Source of the DNA: Stenopsyche tienmushanensis
Taxonomy: Eukaryota; Arthropoda; Insecta; Trichoptera; Stenopsychidae
Assembly: GCA_008973525.1 (NCBI GenBank)
Contig: WACJ01000075.1
Span: forward strand, 1,116,001 to 1,180,000
Length of the DNA: 64,000 bases
Direction of reading: 5' to 3'
The notes under the pieces: model-generated
Told to the model about the DNA's origin: nothing
What the model saw: only the letters and a program-made list of their open reading frames with translations
Databases searched by the model: none
Part shown: positions 59,390-64,000 of the stretch, in pieces
How positions within the stretch are numbered: position 1 is the stretch's first letter
How the letters are laid out: every line of letters begins with the position of its first letter
Translations under genes and position numbers: made by a program

Positions 59390-60371
59390 AAACTTGTGCA
59401 TAGTGTCGATTTCATCCCAATTTAGGGTAGTTTTTTTAAGTTCTATCAATTTTCATTATCTTGGTTTTCATCTTATTTATGAATAACCCATAGGCTTCAT
59501 TTTCCACTTTGACACGATGCAGTAAATGTTTGAGTTCTTCCTTGTGCATGTCTTATTATATATTCCCCGTATATATTAAAAAGCAATGGAGATGGAATGC
59601 AACCCTGTCTTAAACCTTTCTGTTTTAAAGTACTCTGAGAGGGTATAGTCAATTTTTATTTGTGACGATTCATCAGTAATAAAGTGCTCTGATAAGTTTT
59701 ATCAGGTGACTAGGAACTCCCATTTCCACAAGCATATTCTACAGAATATCCTATCCGAATGTGACTATAATCCAAAAAAACAAAACATCATGGGAACATT
59801 GAACTCTTGGGATTTTTCAATAAGCATTCTGATGTTCATAATCTGTTCCCGGGTTCCTCATCCTTTCATGAATCATGCCTGTTCTTTGAGTATTTCCCAT
59901 TCTGTAAAGTATTTCAATCTATCCTGTAGGACGTGTCGCATTATTTTGCTGGCACGCGCAATTAGAGAGTTTATTCGATAATTTTTGCATTTGTATGTTG
60001 AACCCCTTTTGTATATAGGAATAATTGTAGAGTTGATCCATTCATATGGCCACTTGCAGTCATCCTATATTTTATTTTTAAGCTTCTTAATGGCCCTTAG
60101 TGTCTCCTCATACATGATGTTGGGTTCTTTTATGTGGCAATTGTAATATTGGTGAATTATCTATGGATTATGATTGGTTCTTGTAAAGGTTTTCACAGTA
60201 AGACTTCCATCTCCTTGAGACACCTTCACGTTTGCTTATCAGTGAACCATTTTCGTTCTCAATTGTCCAATTTTTAGCTTTGAGATCTTTTGTAAGCAGA
60301 TTGACTTTTTTGAAGAGGTCGCTAGTTAGAGTATTTTGTGAATTGTTGATCATTTTGACAAGGATTTTCAT
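59390..60371 (-). pseudogene. RTE-like non-LTR retrotransposon relic (RT linker and palm)
   Basis: Minus-strand frame 60371-60168 ends RRWKSYCENLYKNQS, typical of the linker before the RT domain. Near 59640-59560 another frame reads LKQKGLRQGCIPSPLLFNIY, the RT palm block (RQGCxLSPxLFNIY). Frames are interrupted and the YxDD box is not intact. It lies just downstream of CENP-X on the same strand. Confidence 0.7.
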
Positions 60372-60623
60372 TTAATTTAAAATGTGTATAGATTTGTATA
60401 AATGTTCAGAGTAATCGTATTAATTTTGAAAAATTAGGCTGGATTATAGTATGTTGGGTTTGGAAGAATAAATCAAACACAGATTTAAATTACATTTTTG
60501 AATATATTTAATATTAGTTTCTAAATTTAATTTAAATAATTATATTAAACTGAGATTCCCAAATTTAGATCAATAAAAGTTGAAATTATTCAAGTTCCTT
60601 TGGCGCAATTTTGGAAAAACGCT

Positions 60624-61345
60624 TCATGGAAAGTCTAACATCTAAAAACAAAAACAGAAAAAAAATATTATTGCCATTTTCAAAACAAATGTTAGTAAAT
60701 GAATAAAGATAAAAAATAATAACCAGTTGGGGAAGAATTTTCTCAATTTGTTCAATCTCAATAACTGTACGATGGTCCCGTACAGTTTGTTTTGCAGCAC
60801 GCAGCGCCGTTTCTAGTACGAGCATCCTTAAGATTTCATTAACCAAAGCCAATGAATCATCGGTCAATTTGGTTTTGGGATCAGTAAATGTAAGCTTCAA
60901 TATTTCTCTGACCGTTTCCTATGATAAAAAAATTGATTGATGAGTTTAAAAAATAGTATAAAGATTTTGCGTCAGTGTCATCAATACTGTGTTGTCTATT
61001 ATCATCATCATCAATTAATGCAATGATTTGTTTCTACACATAAACAAAATAAGTATATATAAACTGTAGCATTATTATAATGGAAAAAATAAAATATATT
61101 TGGTACAGCGCAATTGAATTTAAAATAAACGTCAACAAAGTAAAAGTTTATATTTCAAAACAATAGATGCACTTTTGGAATGGTAATAAGGCATTTTCTC
61201 TAATATAATCAAAAAATCAATATACCTGGCGCAGTTTAGATTGTATCGAAGATACGATGCTTTCATCTTCATCGTCTTCTGGTTTTTTTTCCGGTTCAGG
61301 AAGTGGCTCAGCAGCCTCCATACCAACTGCCGAATCTACTGTCAT
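60624..61345 (-). CDS. Cenpx: CENP-X / MHF2 histone-fold protein
   Basis: CENP-X pairs with CENP-S as a histone-fold dimer that acts at kinetochores (CENP-T-W-S-X) and with FANCM at stalled forks. Three exons, all phase 0: 61345-61226, 60918-60724, 60641-60624, giving 110 aa. Exon 1 gives a Pro/Glu/Asp-rich start (EPLPEPEKKPEDDEDESIVS). Exon 2 carries the histone fold: REILKLTFTDPKTKLTDDSL, ALVNEILRMLVLETALRAA, IEIEQIEKILPQL. Exon 3 adds only MLDFP and the stop, so the protein ends LPQLMLDFP, as the family does (LPQLLLDF). An in-frame stop lies upstream of the ATG, supporting the start. The acidic start makes it longer than the roughly 80-residue vertebrate form. The exon 2 donor (GTTATT) is weak but the join is convincing. 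Confidence 0.9.
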
Positions 61346-62323
61346 CAGGTTGGCCTCAACACAACGTTTAGCGTATAATCAACAAAATAACTGTTGTCTT
61401 TTATCGATTTTATTGCATGGACTAAACAAACCAAATTTCATCCTAGTCCGAAAAAGTATCAATCAAATTCGTCCTGTACTGCTACAATTAGTTAAATACA
61501 ATAAATTTAATACTAAATTAAAGAAAAAATAATCCATATTTTTAAAGTGGTCGCGACAGCTTATTAATGCAACTGAAAAAAAAAATACATTTTTTATATA
61601 AAATATTAATATCTATGATTTTATACAGCAACTGTTATTATTATATCTAATTATTTTTTAAATAATAAAGTTTATCATAGTTAAAGTTAGATTAAAATTG
61701 ATGAAAAAATAAAAACCTATTTGATCAAATTGCGGAAAAATCAAATTCATTCAATGAAATATATTGGTTATATTATTATTAATTTAATATGACATCTATA
61801 AGCAGTCCACATTACGACACAGTACGTATTCAAGATTGTTTATAATGATATATTTTTGTATTTGGCCATAATCAAAAAAATTCAGTATTGGATAAAATTG
61901 ATGCATGATAAATTAATATTTTAAGACAATACTGGAGCGCGAAAACTTTATATTTGAAATTGTATTTATTCCATTATTTCAAACATTTGTGCAAATTTAT
62001 GAAATTACGCTGTAGTTTTGTACGATACTTGTATTGATTAAGTTGAATACTTGGCAACCCATGAATTAAGAATTGGGTAAGCGAAGAAAGTAAGTCTTTA
62101 TTAAACCTAAGTATTTTTAAGTCTCATTGTAGAAGGTGAATATTAAATTATGCAAGGTTTTCATTAATAATATTTCAAATAGTATTGCAATACTTGTTAG
62201 AATACGAATTGATCTCTTATCGGGCAGCTTTTGAAGATGACAGTCTTATTGGTCTAATAGTGCTTAATTCTATTGCAATAATACATCTGTATATTGTTTC
62301 TAATTCTATTGCACTTGTAGTAT
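61346..62323. other. AT-rich intergenic DNA, no gene seen
   Basis: Contains the upstream region of the CENP-X gene. No other feature. Confidence 0.3.
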
Positions 62324-62770
62324 TAATCATCATCATCATAGTGCAGCCACAAATAGTCCACTGCAGAACTATGGATCTCTTCAATATCCTTTCACAGGAA
62401 GGGGTTACATCCATCTCGTCTGTATCATACATCAACACCGAGTTTCATTTCGAACACTCACCCAGCGGGTCTCCTGAATGAATGTATTGACAAACGCTTT
62501 CGCGATCTTCTCGATAGGGAGTGTGAGAGGTTTGTAAAGACTGAGTAGTTTTCTTCGGGAGATAGTGGAAAACTATTCTAGATGACCTTTATAATTCCAT
62601 TGGAAAGAGATTTCTGCAGTGCAGAGTTCAGTCCCACCTTTCCTCGCTAGGGCGTTGCCAGGCTTAAGTGAGGACATACGTGACGCTCAAGTGCATCTCG
62701 GATTCGCTCCTACACCAACTGAGGGTGTCTCCCCATCCTCGTACAACTTTCTCGAACGAATTCAAGAGTG
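62324..62770 (+). repeat. Dispersed repeat R1, copy E (core, well kept)
   Basis: Runs from CATCATCATCATAGTGC to CGAACGAATTCAAGAG. It aligns by eye with copies A and C over the core, including CACCCAGCGGGTCTCCTGAA, AGTGGAAAACTATTCTAGAT and CTACACCAACTGAGGGTGTC. Confidence 0.75.
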
Positions 62771-63390
62771 GTATTAATAGTTAATATTATATCTCAGTAA
62801 GTTCACATGCACAATCATTTTATATAATCATCTTGTTAATATTTGAATTTCCAATTTTAATATACTAATTTATTATAGCAAATAAATAAAAATCAATGGG
62901 TTTATTCCATTATTTTTTTATTATATTAAAAAAAAAACATCAATTTTATAATTAATAACAATAACAATTACACATCAATAAAATTTACCAGACGAGCACT
63001 AATTTTTTTGCAAGTCAGAGTAAAGGTAACGATTTTTCATTATTTTGAAAATTACATTAATCATATATTTAAACTAAACTTAACACAAATAAAAAATAAT
63101 GCTTCACATTTATGAATTTCGTTGAGAAACATGTAATGGAACATGAAAATACATAGAAACGACAACTAGAAATTTGGAATGAATTATAAACACGTTATTT
63201 TTGTATAAATTCTAAATATATTTAACCTTTTAAGTGCCAGAGAGTAACGAGCGCGTACAAATGCGACGCGCCGGTGCGTTAATATGCGTTGCTTGAGCAT
63301 TTCCTGAAAAGTACACATTATAAGGGTAAAATTTTTTGTGGACCTGTTAACCAGAAAAATACATTTTTTATCAAACTATATGTTAGTATA
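62771..63390. other. AT-rich DNA with GC-richer patch 63235-63300
   Basis: TTTAACCTTTTAAGTGCCAG at 63222 may be a transposon end; no partner was found. Confidence 0.25.
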
Positions 63391-63396
63391 AGACTA

Positions 63397-63474
63397 TTAA
63401 CATGTTTCACGTTATGCCGCTCACTGGTGGCCGGCATGGACATAGATTGAAGGGGCATGAAACATGTTAAACGG
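63397..63474. mobile_element. Tiny TTAA-bounded foldback (piggyBac-type remnant)
   Basis: TTAACATGTTTCACG at the left and CATGAAACATGTTAA at the right are inverted repeats bounded by TTAA, about 75 bp apart, around a GC-rich core (CTCACTGGTGGCCGGCATGG). It may be a minimal MITE or a fused pair of ends. Confidence 0.5.
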
Positions 63475-63639
63475 TGAAAAAATATTGTTTGTTTAATTAA
63501 AATCAGCAAATACTGCGATACCTCAGCATGTTGATTATTTAAAATGTGCGATTACGTTTTATGGATTCTGTTCAAATTTGAAAGCTATCAGTTGAGCGCC
63601 CAAGAATTTGTACCCGGAACGCTCAAGAAGAGCATTTAC

Positions 63640-63895
63640 GTAACTGGGCACCATCAATCCTAGATGAGCTAAAAATCTTGCTTGCAGAAAAGACGATAAT
63701 CTTGAAAGGCTGATGGTAATAGACCAAGTAGTTTACTGCGGAAGAGGAAGAGCTTCTACCCGCTGGTCCGACCAGATCACTGACTTTTCATTTGTACAAG
63801 CGCTTTGTAGTGCGCGTCTTAGAGGGTATGGCACGTCTTTTATGAGCTGTTGTTTACCCAAGATCGATTTACTTGATTGATTGATTGAATAAAAC
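63640..63895 (+). pseudogene. 3' tail of a non-LTR retroelement
   Basis: Frame reads GRGRASTRWSDQIT at about 63728-63782, like the GRGRP.TRW.DDI tail of insect RTE/Jockey-like elements. It is followed by a short TTGATTGATTGATTGAAT tandem, as at non-LTR 3' ends. It is 5'-truncated. Confidence 0.5.
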
Positions 63896-64000
63896 CAAAG
63901 CGAAGATAGACTAGATGGCACCCACAGTATAAAAAAGGCTTCTGTGAACAGACAATGATAGGAATGCAGACTTTGAGGTCGTTCTCAAAAGATGCGTTGC

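Noticed and set aside
1..64000. CRISPR array, bacterial operons, tRNA or rRNA genes
   Set aside because: No regular spaced repeats, no ribosome-binding-site-led gene runs, no cloverleaf or rRNA-like sequence seen; spliced genes show the DNA is eukaryotic.

Overview
The window looks like nuclear DNA of an insect, most likely holometabolous; the order is not settled by the sequence. It is AT-rich with short spliced exons (GT..AG introns of about 80 bp to 3.3 kb). It is full of insect-type transposon debris: piggyBac, mariner, Tigger/pogo, hAT, RTE-like non-LTR and Penelope-like GIY-YIG fragments. Only five host loci can be supported, and most of the remaining sequence is AT-rich intron, intergenic DNA or decayed repeats.

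Layout. 1-9.2 kb: no gene recognised, one copy of an unclassified dispersed repeat. 9.2-15.9 kb, minus strand: a PIAS-type SUMO E3 ligase gene (eight coding exons visible, N-terminus not found), with a mariner relic in one intron. 14.6-20.5 kb: a transposon graveyard (Penelope-like, RTE-like and hAT pieces, a pogo-type MITE, three repeat copies). 20.65-21.24 kb: a GC-rich island. 21.8-22.75 kb, minus: a small unrecognised two-exon gene candidate. 25-34 kb: repeats, including a hAT element with 8-bp target duplications and a TTAA-bounded MITE. 34.6-39.9 kb, plus: a second complete PIAS-type gene, lying head-to-head with the first. 41-47.6 kb: mariner MITE, Tigger relic, an internally deleted piggyBac bounded by TTAA, and a nearly intact piggyBac transposase. 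48.2-54.3 kb, plus: PHAX, the snRNA export adaptor. 55-56.5 kb: mariner relic. 59.4-60.4 kb: non-LTR relic. 60.6-61.35 kb, minus: CENP-X/MHF2 histone-fold protein. 62-64 kb: repeats.

The most notable host feature is the pair of PIAS genes. Their intron phases match along the shared part and three successive exons have identical lengths (102, 241 and 235 bp), so they arose by DNA-level duplication rather than retroposition. Both keep PINIT, SP-RING and an acidic SUMO-interaction motif, but the plus-strand copy starts with a short exon that has no SAP domain. The other genes (PHAX in RNA export, CENP-X in kinetochore and Fanconi-type DNA repair) have no obvious operon-like link to PIAS. All calls come from reading the sequence; no homology search was run.
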